Of a stretch of DNA of 64,000 nucleotides, positions 63,553 through 64,000 are shown one piece after another; positions within the stretch are counted from its first letter, which is position 1, and the number at the start of each line of letters is the position of its first letter. The position numbers were made by a program, and so were the translations under genes. Source of the DNA: Ralstonia pickettii DTP0602 (GTDB lineage Bacteria; Pseudomonadota; Gammaproteobacteria; Burkholderiales; Burkholderiaceae); assembly GCA_000471925.1 (NCBI GenBank), contig CP006667.1, forward strand, positions 2,976,001 to 3,040,000, written 5' to 3'. The notes under the pieces are model-generated. The model had not been told where the DNA came from and searched no databases. It worked only from the letters and a program-made list of their open reading frames with translations.

Positions 63553-64000
63553 TCAGCGCGCCTTGGCACCCTTGCTGCCGGGCTTGGCCGACGCCTTCAC
63601 CGCCGGGCCGGACTTGGACTCGCGCGCCACGCGCGCCGGCGCCGCCTTGGTGGTGCGCCGCGGCGAGGCCTCGACCACCACGCGCTTGCGCGGCTCGGCC
63701 TTGCCCTTGGCCGAGACCCGGACCACACCGCCCTTGCCGGCCTTTACGCTCCGTTCCGCGCGTTCGGAGCGCTCTTCACGGTCGGCCCGGTCGGCCTGCT
63801 CGGCCCGCGCCGCCCGCACCGCGCCGGCGCCACGCACCGGCACCATCAGCACCAGGCTCTGTCCGGCCACCAGCTTGGTGCCGGACAGCTTGTTCCACGA
63901 CTGCACCTGCCGCGCCGACACGCCATAGCGGCGCGCCACCGAGGCCACCGTATCGCGCCGCCCGGCGCGTACCACCACGCGGCGCGCGTCGGGCAGGTCA
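63553..64000 (-). CDS. mltD: LysM-containing lytic murein transglycosylase D-like protein, C-terminal part (partial at right edge)
   Basis: The frame is open to the window edge, so the N-terminus and catalytic domain are missing. The visible 148 codons start in a LysM domain (VVVRAGRRDTVASVARRYGVS ... QVQSWNKLSGTKLVAGQSLVLMVP, split here for length), which binds peptidoglycan, and end in a basic, Ala/Lys/Arg-rich tail of about 90 residues (e.g. EQADRADREERSERAERS, KPGSKGAKAR). This architecture and its place before prpE suggest MltD; other LysM proteins are possible. Confidence 0.65.
   Translation of the reverse strand, partial: DLPDARRVVVRAGRRDTVASVARRYGVSARQVQSWNKLSGTKLVAGQSLVLMVPVRGAGAVRAARAEQADRADREERSERAERSVKAGKGGVVRVSAKGKAEPRKRVVVEASPRRTTKAAPARVARESKSGPAVKASAKPGSKGAKAR

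Overview
This 64 kb window is a gene-dense, GC-rich chromosomal segment of a betaproteobacterium of the family Burkholderiaceae, most likely Cupriavidus or a close Ralstonia relative. That placement rests on gene order (trxA-rho-mtfA-rpmE2, carA-lysE-carB-greA, rlmE-ftsH-folP-glmM, pstSCAB-phoU-phoB-phoR next to ppk/ppx), on protein similarity recalled from those genera, and on codon use. No plasmid, phage, insertion-sequence or CRISPR signature was seen, so this looks like core genome with one catabolic accessory operon.

Layout: 1-2.6 kb, the N-terminal part of an AddB-like recombination nuclease (runs off the left edge) and a small hypothetical gene. 3-6.3 kb, trxA, rho, mtfA, rpmE2. 6.4-9.8 kb, a GT39-type membrane glycosyltransferase and a MATE exporter. 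9.8-10.9 kb, a tandemly duplicated tRNA-Ala/Glu/Asp transcription unit. 11-14.4 kb, gltX, a patatin-like lipoprotein and an NlpC/P60 hydrolase. 14.8-20.6 kb, a yejABEF-type peptide ABC importer. 20.8-23 kb, fabI and an MFS exporter. 23.2-25.1 kb, tRNA-Arg, a diguanylate cyclase and tRNA-Pro. 25.2-28.2 kb, a membrane-anchored and probably inactive DEDDh exonuclease-like protein, a small membrane protein, a second-type infA (TTG start) and sixA.

From 28.6 to 40.4 kb lies a phosphate block: olsB (ornithine-lipid synthesis), ppx, ppk, phoR, phoB, phoU, pstB, pstA, pstC, pstS. Both pstS and olsB carry Pho-box direct repeats (GTCAY half-sites every 11 bp) placed 10 bp before a -10 hexamer, so phosphate uptake and phosphorus-free membrane-lipid synthesis look like one PhoB regulon. 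From 40.5 to 53.1 kb are housekeeping genes: glmM, folP, ftsH (TTG start), rlmE, yhbY, a DUF4149-like membrane protein, greA, carB, a LysE-family exporter inserted between carB and carA, and carA with a strong promoter and a ~220-nt leader.

From 53.4 to 61.3 kb is a tightly packed catabolic operon for aerobic 2-aminobenzoate (anthranilate) breakdown through CoA thioesters: 2-aminobenzoyl-CoA monooxygenase/reductase, SDR dehydrogenase, enoyl-CoA hydratase, acyl-CoA dehydrogenase, 2-aminobenzoate-CoA ligase, a hotdog thioesterase and a RidA-family protein. An AT-rich inverted repeat sits just upstream as the probable operator. The window closes with prpE (propionate-CoA ligase) and the C-terminal LysM part of an MltD-like transglycosylase that runs off the right edge.
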